From assembly GCF_037688875.1 (NCBI RefSeq), contig NZ_JAWDIE010000030.1, forward strand, positions 1-19,358: DNA of 19,358 bases. Reading direction: 5' to 3'. The translations under genes were made by a program, and so were the position numbers. Source of the DNA: Amphibiibacter pelophylacis. Lineage in GTDB: Bacteria > Pseudomonadota > Gammaproteobacteria > Burkholderiales > Burkholderiaceae_C. Under the pieces are notes generated by a model. It was not told the origin of the DNA, did no database searches, and saw only the letters and a list, made by a program, of their open reading frames with translations. Within the stretch, counting starts at the first letter, position 1; every line of letters starts with the position of its first letter. Of the stretch, positions 7,707 through 14,571 are shown piece by piece.

Positions 7707-8630
7707 TCAGGCGCCCAGAGCCGCCTGCACCGCCAGCCGCGTGTGCGCCAGGCGCAGCAGCGGCGTCGGCACACCCAGGCGATCGCCCCGGGCGACCAGT
7801 GCGCCCAGGATGTGATCGTGCTCGGTGCGCTGGCCGCCCTGCAGATCACGCAGCATCGAGGCGGTGAAGCTGGAGCCCGGCGCGGTCAGCAGCTCCAGCG
7901 CCGGGGCGCGGGCCGCATCGCCGACCGGGTGGCCAGACAGGCGCGCCACGCTGCAGCATTCCTCGAACATCGCCAGCGTCGTATCGCGGCCATAGGGCGT
8001 GGCGACAATATCGCCCACAGAGCCAGCACAGGCCGTGGTCATGCCGGCCAGCGTCGCCAGAAACACCCACTTGTCCCACAGCACCTGCTCGATGTCGTCT
8101 GCCAGCACGCTATCAAACGGCGCCGTCTGGCACAGCGCGACAAACTGCTGCGCCAGATCGCGGTGGGATTCGTGGCGCGGCCCCACGGTCAGCCGGTGCA
8201 TGGGGCTGAGCTGGCGCACAGCGCCGTCCGCCGTCAACGTCGCGGCAATGTGCGCCACGCCCCCCATGACGCGCTCGCGGCCCAGACGCGCGTCCAGACG
8301 CTCCAGGTGATCCAGCCCGTTCAGAAAGGGCAGGACCACCGCCTGACCCGGCCCGGCCAGGGCGCCTTCCAGCGCGTGCAGGGCATCGTCCAGATCGTAG
8401 GCCTTGGGCGCCAGCAGGATCAGGTCGTAGCCGGGCTGGACGGTGTCCGCCGTGACGGTCGGCGGATGGACGGTGAAGCGCCCGGTGGGGGTTTCGATGG
8501 TCAGGCCGTCCGACTGGATCAGCGTCTGGCGCCGGGGCCGCAGCAGGTAAGTCACGTCGGCCCCGGCGCGCAGCAGCTGGGCGCCAAAGTAGCCGCCGAT
8601 GCCGCCTGCGCCCAGAATCAGGATCTTCAT
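7707..8630 (-). CDS. Ketopantoate reductase (ApbA/PanE)-family oxidoreductase, divergent
   Basis: 307-residue NAD(P)H-dependent dehydrogenase. The start is the ATG at 8630, which places the dinucleotide-binding glycine motif GAGGIGGYFG at residues 7-16. It overlaps the stop of the upstream transferase gene (ATGA, 8627-8630). An in-frame extension to 8723 would precede the Rossmann strand with unrelated arginine-rich sequence. The C-terminal helical domain has the family's Lys187 in LWDKWVFLATLAGM. In studied ketopantoate reductases this Lys is followed at +4 and +8 by Asn residues that help bind ketopantoate; here they are Leu191 and Ala195. It is therefore probably a paralogue acting on another 2-oxo acid or related substrate, and I withhold the symbol panE. 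Placed between a glutathione S-transferase and a sensor kinase, it may have a detoxification or catabolic role, which is inference only. Confidence 0.88.
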   Translation of the reverse strand: MKILILGAGGIGGYFGAQLLRAGADVTYLLRPRRQTLIQSDGLTIETPTGRFTVHPPTVTADTVQPGYDLILLAPKAYDLDDALHALEGALAGPGQAVVLPFLNGLDHLERLDARLGRERVMGGVAHIAATLTADGAVRQLSPMHRLTVGPRHESHRDLAQQFVALCQTAPFDSVLADDIEQVLWDKWVFLATLAGMTTACAGSVGDIVATPYGRDTTLAMFEECCSVARLSGHPVGDAARAPALELLTAPGSSFTASMLRDLQGGQRTEHDHILGALVARGDRLGVPTPLLRLAHTRLAVQAALGA

Positions 8631-9295
8631 GATGATTTCTTGAACATGTTCAGCGTCAGGCCCTCTGCTGCGATGGTCGCGGCGACGGCGGGCTGTGCGG
8701 CCACACGCTCGACGTAAGTCCACAGCGCAGGCATCTCGGTGGCGACGTCGATGCCGCCCATGGTGGCCCAGCGCGTGGTGGTCAGGGCGTAGGCGTCGCA
8801 GGGGCCGGCTTCGGCGCCGTCCAGGAAAGCATCGCCCAGCGCCTGGACGCGCTCCTGCACCTGCGCCATCAGGGCGCGGTAGGCGCCAACGGCTTCGGTG
8901 CGCACCACAGCCTGCGCGGCCTCGTCAGCGACGATGCGCGAGGGCATGAAAATGCGCGTGAAAGTGGGATGCACGGTGTTGTTGAACCAGGCCAGCGTCT
9001 CCAGCGCGCGGGTCCGCGCCCAGACCTCCTGCGGCAGCAGCCCCGCCTGAGGGAAGCGGCGGGCCAGGTGCGAAATGATGGCGACAATCTGCGTCACCGT
9101 CTGGCCGTCGTCCACCAGCGCGGGCACCTGGCCGTTGGGGTTGATGCGCAGGAAAGCCTCCTGCCGGTGCTCGCCCTTGTGCATGCGCACCATCGTGGCC
9201 TCGAAAGGCTGGCCGGTGCGCTGTTCGATCAGGCGCAGCGCCACGTGAGGGATAAAGGAACAGGCGCCAGGGCCGTAATACAGGTGCAGGGACAT
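8627..9295 (-). CDS. Glutathione S-transferase family protein
   Basis: 222-residue cytosolic GST. The N-terminal thioredoxin-like domain starts with LHLYYGPGACSF, with Cys12 at the position used by beta-class GSTs. NPNGQVPALVDDGQTVTQ contains the cis-Pro (VPAL) and the glutathione gamma-glutamyl contact region. The C-terminal half is all-helical, as expected. I chose the ATG at 9295, since GGAG sits 6 bases before it; an ATG two codons upstream (9301) would abut the ribosome-binding site. The stop overlaps the start of the following oxidoreductase gene. It follows the AhpD-like gene by 46 bases, so both may respond to the divergent AraC-type regulator. The substrate is unknown. Confidence 0.9.
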   Translation of the reverse strand: MSLHLYYGPGACSFIPHVALRLIEQRTGQPFEATMVRMHKGEHRQEAFLRINPNGQVPALVDDGQTVTQIVAIISHLARRFPQAGLLPQEVWARTRALETLAWFNNTVHPTFTRIFMPSRIVADEAAQAVVRTEAVGAYRALMAQVQERVQALGDAFLDGAEAGPCDAYALTTTRWATMGGIDVATEMPALWTYVERVAAQPAVAATIAAEGLTLNMFKKSS

Positions 9296-9341
9296 GGGCA
9301 TCTCCGGGTCAGGGTGGATGGAAAAGCCCAGTCTACCCAAA

Positions 9342-9692
9342 TCAGCCCGCCGCTGCGCTGGGGTGGGCGGCAACCGCGTCGAGCACGCGGGCTGAATAAA
9401 CCATGGCCGCACCGGCGTTCAGCGCCACGGCCACGCCCAGCGCTTCGGCGATTTCCTCGCGGCTGGCGCCCAGCTTGAGCGCGGCGTCCACGTGCACGGC
9501 AATGCAGCCGTCGCAGCGCGTGGTCACGGCCACGGCCAGCGCGATCAGCTCGCGCGTCTTGCCCTCCAGATGCCCGGTCTGCGCCCCGGCGCCCGACAGC
9601 GTCTTGTAGCCGGTCAAGGTCTGCGGCGTCAGCTTGCCCAGATCGCCAATACGGCCCACCAGTTCCTTGCGATAGTCGTTCCAGTCCAGCAT
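9342..9692 (-). CDS. AhpD-like / carboxymuconolactone decarboxylase-family protein
   Basis: 116-residue helical protein of the alkylhydroperoxidase-D fold. The signature is CDGCIAVHVDAA, giving Cys60-x2-Cys63-x3-His67, the redox-active pattern of AhpD-type peroxidases rather than that of classical 4-carboxymuconolactone decarboxylases. GKTRELIALAVAV is the conserved helix before it. The ATG at 9692 is preceded by AAAGGA, and the frame upstream of it is low-complexity intergenic sequence. It heads the minus-strand cluster (AhpD-like, GST, oxidoreductase, two-component pair) and is divergent from the AraC-family gene, which is the usual position for a regulated first gene. A role in peroxide or electrophile stress is a reasonable inference from AhpD-like plus GST. 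Confidence 0.9.
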   Translation of the reverse strand: MLDWNDYRKELVGRIGDLGKLTPQTLTGYKTLSGAGAQTGHLEGKTRELIALAVAVTTRCDGCIAVHVDAALKLGASREEIAEALGVAVALNAGAAMVYSARVLDAVAAHPSAAAG

Positions 9693-9825
9693 GGGAAATC
9701 CTTTCAGGGAGAAGTCAGAAGAGAAAAAAGGAGAAGCAGAAAACGCAGCCAGTGTCGTGCAGGACAGTGAGATGATCAATGCCAGATAAAATCAAAAATA
9801 GTGCTTATCGTCTCATAATGTCTTG
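9693..9825. promoter_or_regulatory. Divergent intergenic region between the AhpD-like gene and the AraC-type regulator
   Basis: 133 bases, purine-rich next to the AhpD-like gene (runs of GA and A near 9717-9745) and AT-rich in the middle (9784-9800). On the plus strand CATAAT (9814-9819) is a good -10-like hexamer ending 6 bases before the ATG of the regulator at 9826. No -35 match and no Shine-Dalgarno sequence are seen. It is the expected place for the regulator's binding sites, but I could not define a clear operator. Confidence 0.4.
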
Positions 9826-10779
9826 ATGGACCCTCTCAGCCACCTCATCCAGCAGGCGCGCCCGCAGGCGCTGCTGGAGCTGCGCTGCACGCTGGGCGGC
9901 GCGGCGCAACTGCCGCACGCGGCGGCACCGGCGGGCGTGCTGCCTTTTCATCTGGTGCTGGCCGGGCAGTGCCGGGTGCGCGTGCCGGGGCAGCCCGAGA
10001 CGCTGCTCCAGGCGGGCGACTGGCTGCTGCTGCCCCAGGGCAGCGCACACGATCTGGCGCCCGGCCAGCCGCGCTCCTCACTGCAGTCGCCGCAGCCGCT
10101 GCAGTGGGACGTGGACGGCTGGCTGCCGCTGCGCCACGACGGCCGGGCGGCGCAGGGCGATCCGGCGCTGGATCTGCTGTGCGGCCATTTCCAGTTCGCA
10201 GCCGGGCCGATGCAGCTGCTGCTGCGCGGGCTGCCGCCAGTGTGGACGGTGCCGCTGGCGCCTCTGCTGCCCACGCTGCCGTTGATGGGCGATTGGCTGC
10301 GCCGCGAAACGCAGGATGGCCTGCCCGGCGCCCGGGCGCTGGTGACCGCGCTGTGCCAGGCGCTGCTGACACTGGCGCTGCGCCACAGCAGCGCGCCCGC
10401 TGGTGCAGCCCCACCGCCGGGCACGCTGGCGCTGCTGGGCCACGCACGGCTGCGGCCCGCCGTGCAGGCCATGCTGGGCGACCCGGCGCAGCCCTGGACG
10501 CTGGCCGAACTGGCGCAGCGCTGCGCGCTGTCCCGCGCCAGCCTGGCGCGTCACTTCCTGCAGGTGGCCGGGCAGCCGCCACTGGCCTGGCTGACGGCCT
10601 GGCGCCTGGCGCTGGCCCACCAGGCACTGCAGGACAGCCCGCACAGCGTGGCCGATATCGCCCACAGCGTGGGCTACAGCAGCCCGGCAGCGCTGGCGCG
10701 GCCGTTCGCAGCGGCTTTCGGCTGCAGCCCGGCGTCCTGCCGTCGCTCCGGACAAGCATCCGACAAAGCTAAGCCATAG
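9826..10779 (+). CDS. AraC-family transcriptional regulator with N-terminal cupin
   Basis: 317-residue cytoplasmic regulator. The N-terminal ~190 residues contain a cupin-like sensor core (FHLVLAGQCRVRVPG then LQAGDWLLLPQGSAHDL), typical of AraC proteins in the cupin_6/AraC-binding group. The C-terminal domain has two helix-turn-helix units, about 225-246 (TLAELAQRCALSRASLARHF) and about 275-298 (SVADIAHSVGYSSPAALARP). I chose the ATG at 9826; a TTG one codon earlier is possible. No ribosome-binding site precedes it, and a -10-like CATAAT ends 6 bases before, so the message may be leaderless. It is divergent from the AhpD-like/GST cluster, its likeliest target. It is also directly upstream of the Calvin operon, but it is not CbbR, which is a LysR-type protein. 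Confidence 0.9.
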   Translation: MDPLSHLIQQARPQALLELRCTLGGAAQLPHAAAPAGVLPFHLVLAGQCRVRVPGQPETLLQAGDWLLLPQGSAHDLAPGQPRSSLQSPQPLQWDVDGWLPLRHDGRAAQGDPALDLLCGHFQFAAGPMQLLLRGLPPVWTVPLAPLLPTLPLMGDWLRRETQDGLPGARALVTALCQALLTLALRHSSAPAGAAPPPGTLALLGHARLRPAVQAMLGDPAQPWTLAELAQRCALSRASLARHFLQVAGQPPLAWLTAWRLALAHQALQDSPHSVADIAHSVGYSSPAALARPFAAAFGCSPASCRRSGQASDKAKP

Positions 10780-10801
10780 CTGATCCGAAATTGAACGAAT
10801 C

Positions 10802-10835
10802 GTGAATTTACCTTATTCACGGCGCTGCCTATAGT
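10802..10835 (+). promoter_or_regulatory. Calvin operon promoter with CbbR-type operator dyad
   Basis: A sigma70-like promoter is visible: -35 TTTACC (10807-10812), 17-base spacer, -10 TATAGT (10830-10835), placing the start of transcription near 10842. Overlapping the -35 is a perfect dyad, GTGAAT (10802-10807), 7 bases, ATTCAC (10815-10820). It contains the LysR-type T-N11-A arrangement (10803 to 10815, and 10807 to 10819), and TGA-N7-TTA (10803-10815) matches the published CbbR consensus TNA-N7-TNA. A further GAAT at 10797-10800 may extend the site. Position and match make this the probable CbbR-controlled promoter of the operon, although cbbR itself is not in the window. Confidence 0.65.
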
Positions 10836-10879
10836 TGTCCCATGCCCCCACCTGGCGGGGCCGTGTGAAAGGGATCGCC

Positions 10880-11695
10880 ATGCTCAGTGCCCTGATTTTT
10901 GACGTGGACGGCACGCTCGCCGACACCGAGACCGCGCATTGCGCCGCGTTCAACGCCGCGTTCGCCCAGATGGGTCTGGACTGGCACTGGGACCGCGACA
11001 CCTACCAGCGCCTGCTGGCCGTGAGCGGCGGCGTGGAGCGCATGGCGCAGTTCTGGCGCGAAACCGATCCCGAGGCCGCCAGCAGCCCCGGCGCTGAAGC
11101 CACCCTGCGCGCCCTGCACCAGGCCAAGACGCGCTTTTACACCGGCAGCACCAGCGGCAGCGCCGCCAGCGGGCCGCTGGCCTTGCGACCCGGCGTGCTG
11201 CGCCTGATGCGCGAAGCGCGCGCCAGCGGCCTGCGCCTGGCCATCGCCACCACCACAACCCCGGCCAACATCGCCGCGCTGCTGCAGCCCCACCTGGGCG
11301 CGCAGTGGGAGCGCTGGTTTGACGCCATCGGCGACGGTCACAGCGCGCCCGTCAAAAAGCCGCACCCGCAGGTCTACACGCAGGTGCTGTCGCGCCTGGG
11401 GCTGGACGCGCGCAGCGTGATCGCCTTCGAGGATTCGGCCAACGGCCTGCGCGCCGCCACGGCGGCCGGTCTGGCGACGGTGGTGACGCCCACCGCCTGG
11501 ACGCGCCACGACGGTTTTGCCGGTGCGCTGGCCGTACTGCCCTCGCTGGGCGAACCCGATGTGAGCTCGCCCGAGCTGTGCGTGGACGTGGCGCGGCTGC
11601 GCCGCTGGCACGCCAGCTTCTGGCGCGACAGTGCGGCCCCGGCCCGCCGGCGCGCCCCGCTGATCCAATCCCAACTTGAACCGGAGCTGCTGTGA
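10880..11695 (+). CDS. cbbY: CbbY, HAD-family phosphatase (xylulose-1,5-bisphosphate)
   Basis: 271-residue HAD-superfamily enzyme. In studied autotrophs CbbY removes xylulose-1,5-bisphosphate, a misfire product that inhibits RuBisCO. Motif I is FDVDGTLADTE with the nucleophile Asp8 and acid/base Asp10. A four-helix-type cap follows (about 18-95), motif II is in IATTTTPANI, Lys159/Lys160 fall in VKKPHPQVY, and the acidic motif is FEDSANGL with Glu184/Asp185. I chose the ATG at 10880, with AAAGGGA (10868-10874) before it; the frame upstream enters the promoter. It is the first gene of the operon, and its stop overlaps the GTG of cbbE by 4 bases. It could in principle be another sugar-phosphate phosphatase, but context makes CbbY very likely. 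Confidence 0.9.
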   Translation: MLSALIFDVDGTLADTETAHCAAFNAAFAQMGLDWHWDRDTYQRLLAVSGGVERMAQFWRETDPEAASSPGAEATLRALHQAKTRFYTGSTSGSAASGPLALRPGVLRLMREARASGLRLAIATTTTPANIAALLQPHLGAQWERWFDAIGDGHSAPVKKPHPQVYTQVLSRLGLDARSVIAFEDSANGLRAATAAGLATVVTPTAWTRHDGFAGALAVLPSLGEPDVSSPELCVDVARLRRWHASFWRDSAAPARRRAPLIQSQLEPELL

Positions 11696-12414
11696 ATCCT
11701 CCTCTGACCCCTCCCGCTGCGCGGCCCTGCCTGATCGCGCCGTCCATACTCTCGGCCGATTTCGCCCGCCTGGGCGAGGAAGTCCGCGCCATCACCGCCG
11801 CCGGCGCCAACTGGCTGCACTTCGATGTGATGGACAACCACTATGTGCCCAACCTGACGCTGGGCCCGGCCGTGTGCGCCGCGCTGCGCCCGCACACCCC
11901 GATGCCCATCGACGTGCACCTGATGGTCGAGCCGGTGGACGAGCTGGCCGCGCTTTTTGCCAAAGCGGGCGCCGACCACATCACCTTCCACCCCGAGGCC
12001 ACGCGCCACGTGGACCGCTCGCTGCAGGCCATCCGCGACGCGGGCTGCAAGACCGGGCTGGTGCTCAACCCGGCCACGCCGCTGTCCGTGCTGGACCATG
12101 TGATGGACAAAATGGACATCATCCTGCTGATGAGCGTCAATCCCGGTTTTGGCGGCCAGGCGTTCATCCCGCAGACGCTGGACAAGCTGCGCGCCGTGCG
12201 TGCGCGCATTGCGGCCCACGTCGCGGCGGGCGGCCAGCCCATCACGCTGCAGGTCGATGGCGGCGTCAAGAAAGACAACATCCGGGCCATTCACGCCGCT
12301 GGCGCCGATGTCTGCGTGGCGGGCAGCGCCGTGTTCAGCGCCCCGGACGCCGATGGCGGCTACCGCGGCATCGTCAGCCAGCTCAAAGCCGCCGCTGCAG
12401 CCCTGCCCGCATGA
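11692..12414 (+). CDS. cbbE: Ribulose-phosphate 3-epimerase
   Basis: Interconverts D-ribulose-5-phosphate and D-xylulose-5-phosphate in the Calvin cycle and pentose phosphate pathway (also called rpe). The 240-residue TIM-barrel protein shows every family block: IAPSILSADF near 15-24, HFDVMDNHYVPNL with metal ligands His43 and Asp45, DVHLMVEPVD, MSVNPGFGGQAFIP (phosphate-binding loop) and VDGGV with the second catalytic Asp. The start is a GTG at 11692, overlapping the cbbY stop (GTGA) and preceded by GGAG; no ATG comes before the active-site blocks. The slightly long N-terminus (NPPLTPPAARP) is proline-rich and not part of the fold. It is coupled to its neighbours in the operon. Confidence 0.97.
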   Translation: MNPPLTPPAARPCLIAPSILSADFARLGEEVRAITAAGANWLHFDVMDNHYVPNLTLGPAVCAALRPHTPMPIDVHLMVEPVDELAALFAKAGADHITFHPEATRHVDRSLQAIRDAGCKTGLVLNPATPLSVLDHVMDKMDIILLMSVNPGFGGQAFIPQTLDKLRAVRARIAAHVAAGGQPITLQVDGGVKKDNIRAIHAAGADVCVAGSAVFSAPDADGGYRGIVSQLKAAAAALPA

Positions 12415-12464
12415 ACGCGCCCGTCCTGATCCGCCCCGAACCCAGAACACTTCCCGGAGAAACT

Positions 12465-13583
12465 ATGCCCGCCACCCAGCACTACCGCGACGGCCAGCGG
12501 CCCACCCTGACCCAGTTCCTGATCGAGCAGCGCCGCCGCTACCCCGGCGCCAGCGGCGATTTCAACGCCCTGATGCTGGACGTGGCGCTGGCCTGCAAGA
12601 CCATCGCCCGCGCCGTGGCGCGCGGTGAGCTGGCCTATGCCCCCGGCGCGGGCAGCGGCGTGGGCACCAGCACCGATCAGGTCAACGTCCAGGGCGAAGT
12701 CCAGAAAAAGCTGGACATCCTGAGCAACGACATTTTCATCCGCATGACCGAGTGGGCGGGCCACCTGGCCGGACAGGCCTCGGAAGAAATGGACGAGCAC
12801 CGCGCCATTCCCGACGGCCTGCCGCGCGGCAAATACCTGCTGGTGTTTGACCCGCTGGATGGCTCGAGCAACATTGACGTCAACGTCTCGGTGGGCAGTA
12901 TTTTCAGCGTACTGCGCGCGCCGCAGGAAGCCATCGACAGCGGCCGCCCGCTCACCGACGCCGATTTCCTGCAGCCCGGCAGCAGCCAGGTCGCCGCCGG
13001 ATACGCGCTTTACGGCCCGACCACCATGCTGGTGATTTCGGTGGGCAACGGCGTGCACGGCTTCACGCTGGACCACGATGTGGGCGAGTTCATGCTCACC
13101 CACCCCGCGCTGCAGGTGCCGCCCGACACGCAGGAATTCGCCATCAACGCCAGCAACAGCCGCTTCTGGGAACCGCCCATCAAGCGCTTTGTGGACGAGT
13201 GCATGGCCGGCCAGACTGGCCCGCGCGGCAAGGATTTCAACATGCGCTGGATCGCCAGCATGGTCGCCGAGGCGCACCGCATCCTGATGCGCGGCGGCGT
13301 CTTCATGTACCCGCGCGATCTGAAAGACCCGGCCAAACCCGGCCGCCTGCGCCTGCTCTACGAGGCCAACCCCATCGGCTTTCTGATGGAACAGGCCGGG
13401 GGCCGCGCCAGCACCGGGCGCCAGGCCATGCTGGGCGTGGTGCCGACCAGCCTGCACCAGCGCATCGGGCTGATTTTCGGCTCGAAAAACGAGGTCGAGC
13501 GCATCGAGCGCTACCACCGCGAGCCCCAGGAGCAGCCCGACACCGAGCCGCTGTTCGCCGTGCGCGGCCTGTTCCGCGACTAA
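12465..13583 (+). CDS. cbbF: Class I fructose-1,6-bisphosphatase
   Basis: Hydrolyses fructose-1,6-bisphosphate, and in many proteobacteria perhaps also sedoheptulose-1,7-bisphosphate, in ribulose-bisphosphate regeneration. The 372-residue protein has the metal-site acidic residues Glu107/Glu108 (ASEEMDE), the class I signature DPLDGSSNIDVNVSVGS (Asp129, Asp132) and the later blocks GNGVHGFTLD, SRFWEP and LRLLYEANP. I placed the start at ATG 12465 because GGAG (12456-12459) lies 5 bases before it. An in-frame ATG at 12411 overlaps the cbbE stop (ATGA) and would add 18 residues, but it has no visible ribosome-binding site. The open frame extends far upstream only as a shadow of cbbE. It ends at TAA 13581. 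Confidence 0.96.
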   Translation: MPATQHYRDGQRPTLTQFLIEQRRRYPGASGDFNALMLDVALACKTIARAVARGELAYAPGAGSGVGTSTDQVNVQGEVQKKLDILSNDIFIRMTEWAGHLAGQASEEMDEHRAIPDGLPRGKYLLVFDPLDGSSNIDVNVSVGSIFSVLRAPQEAIDSGRPLTDADFLQPGSSQVAAGYALYGPTTMLVISVGNGVHGFTLDHDVGEFMLTHPALQVPPDTQEFAINASNSRFWEPPIKRFVDECMAGQTGPRGKDFNMRWIASMVAEAHRILMRGGVFMYPRDLKDPAKPGRLRLLYEANPIGFLMEQAGGRASTGRQAMLGVVPTSLHQRIGLIFGSKNEVERIERYHREPQEQPDTEPLFAVRGLFRD

Positions 13584-13625
13584 AACCCGCAAAACCTGCA
13601 GAACCCGCAAAACCTGCAGAACGCG
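13584..13625 (+). repeat. Short tandem repeat between cbbF and cbbP
   Basis: Immediately after the cbbF stop an 18-base unit, AACCCGCAAAACCTGCAG, occurs twice head to tail (13584-13601 and 13602-13619). Each unit is itself two 9-base halves of the form AACCYGCAR, giving four near-identical 9-mers followed by a degenerate fifth (AACGCGCCG-like). This 86-base gap is the only long one before cbbZ in an otherwise tightly packed operon. Confidence 0.85.
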
Positions 13626-13669
13626 CCGCGACCCGGCCTCCCCAGATCCCCACTTCGACGAGAAACGCC

Positions 13670-14551
13670 ATGTCCGCCAAACACCCCATCATCGCCATCA
13701 CCGGCTCGTCCGGCGCGGGCACCACTTCGGTGACGCGCACCTTTGACAACATTTTCCGCCGCGAGGGCGTGACCGCCGCCGTCATCGAAGGCGACAGCAT
13801 GCACCGCTACGACCGCAAGGAAATGAAGCAGCGCGCCGCCGACGCCGAAAAAGCCGGCAACAAGAACTTCAGCCACTTCGGCCCCGAGAACAACCTGTTC
13901 GCCGAGCTGGAGGCTATGTTCGCGTCCTACAGCGCCAGCGGCACCGGCCAGCGCCGCAAGTATCTGCACGACAACGAAGAAGCCGCGCCCTACAAGCAGG
14001 AGCCCGGCACCTTCACGCCCTGGGAGCCGCTGCCCGAATCCGACCTGCTGTTTTACGAGGGCCTGCACGGCGCCGTGGTCACGCCCGAAATCAACATCGC
14101 GCAGTACCCCGACCTGCTGATCGGCGTGGTGCCCGTGATCAACCTGGAGTGGATCCAGAAGCTGTGGCGCGACAAATCCAAGCGCGGCTATTCCACCGAG
14201 GCCGTCACCGACACCATCCTGCGCCGTATGCCGGATTACGTGAATTACATCTGCCCGCAGTTTGCGCACACGCACGTCAACTTTCAGCGCGTGCCCTGCG
14301 TGGACACGTCCAACCCCTTCATTGCGCGCGACATTCCCAGCCCCGATGAAAGCATCTGCGTCATCCGCTTCGCCAAGCCCAAGGGCATCGATTTCCCCTA
14401 CCTGCTCAACATGATCGACGACGCCTACATGTCGCGCGCCAACACCATCGTCGTGCCCGGCGGCAAGATGGAACTGGCCATGCAGCTGATTTTCACCCCC
14501 TTCATCTGGCGCATGATGGAGCGCCGCCAGCGCGCCCTGGGCGCCCTGTGA
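13670..14551 (+). CDS. cbbP: Phosphoribulokinase, proteobacterial class I
   Basis: Phosphorylates ribulose-5-phosphate to ribulose-1,5-bisphosphate, the RuBisCO substrate. This is a step essentially diagnostic of the Calvin cycle. The 293-residue protein is the length of the octameric bacterial type, which is known to be activated by NADH and inhibited by AMP. The P-loop is GSSGAGTTS (12-20). The residues shown to matter in the Rhodobacter sphaeroides enzyme are present at matching positions: Arg31, Asp42 (catalytic base), His45, Arg49, Lys53, Tyr98, His100, and after a one-residue offset Arg167, Asp168, Arg172 and Arg186. The start is ATG 13670, with only a weak GAGAAA-like ribosome-binding site before it. 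The stop overlaps a GTG in the transketolase frame. Confidence 0.97.
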   Translation: MSAKHPIIAITGSSGAGTTSVTRTFDNIFRREGVTAAVIEGDSMHRYDRKEMKQRAADAEKAGNKNFSHFGPENNLFAELEAMFASYSASGTGQRRKYLHDNEEAAPYKQEPGTFTPWEPLPESDLLFYEGLHGAVVTPEINIAQYPDLLIGVVPVINLEWIQKLWRDKSKRGYSTEAVTDTILRRMPDYVNYICPQFAHTHVNFQRVPCVDTSNPFIARDIPSPDESICVIRFAKPKGIDFPYLLNMIDDAYMSRANTIVVPGGKMELAMQLIFTPFIWRMMERRQRALGAL

Positions 14552-14571
14552 AGACGACAAGGACGGACACC

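Noticed and set aside
6177..8717. 846-codon plus-strand open frame opposite the kinase and oxidoreductase genes
   Set aside because: Rich in Q, R, G and A with no domain; it is a mirror of high-GC codon bias on the coding minus strand.
11676..12464. N-terminal extension of the fructose-bisphosphatase frame across cbbE
   Set aside because: This part is the shadow of cbbE in another frame, not a fusion; the enzyme's own start with a ribosome-binding site is at 12465.
13584..13625. CRISPR-like array because of regular repeats
   Set aside because: The units are 9/18 bases with no spacers and no cas genes; it is a simple tandem repeat.
13199..13669. Upstream extension of the phosphoribulokinase frame across the end of cbbF
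   Set aside because: It overlaps conserved cbbF coding sequence and the repeat region; the P-loop domain begins right after ATG 13670.
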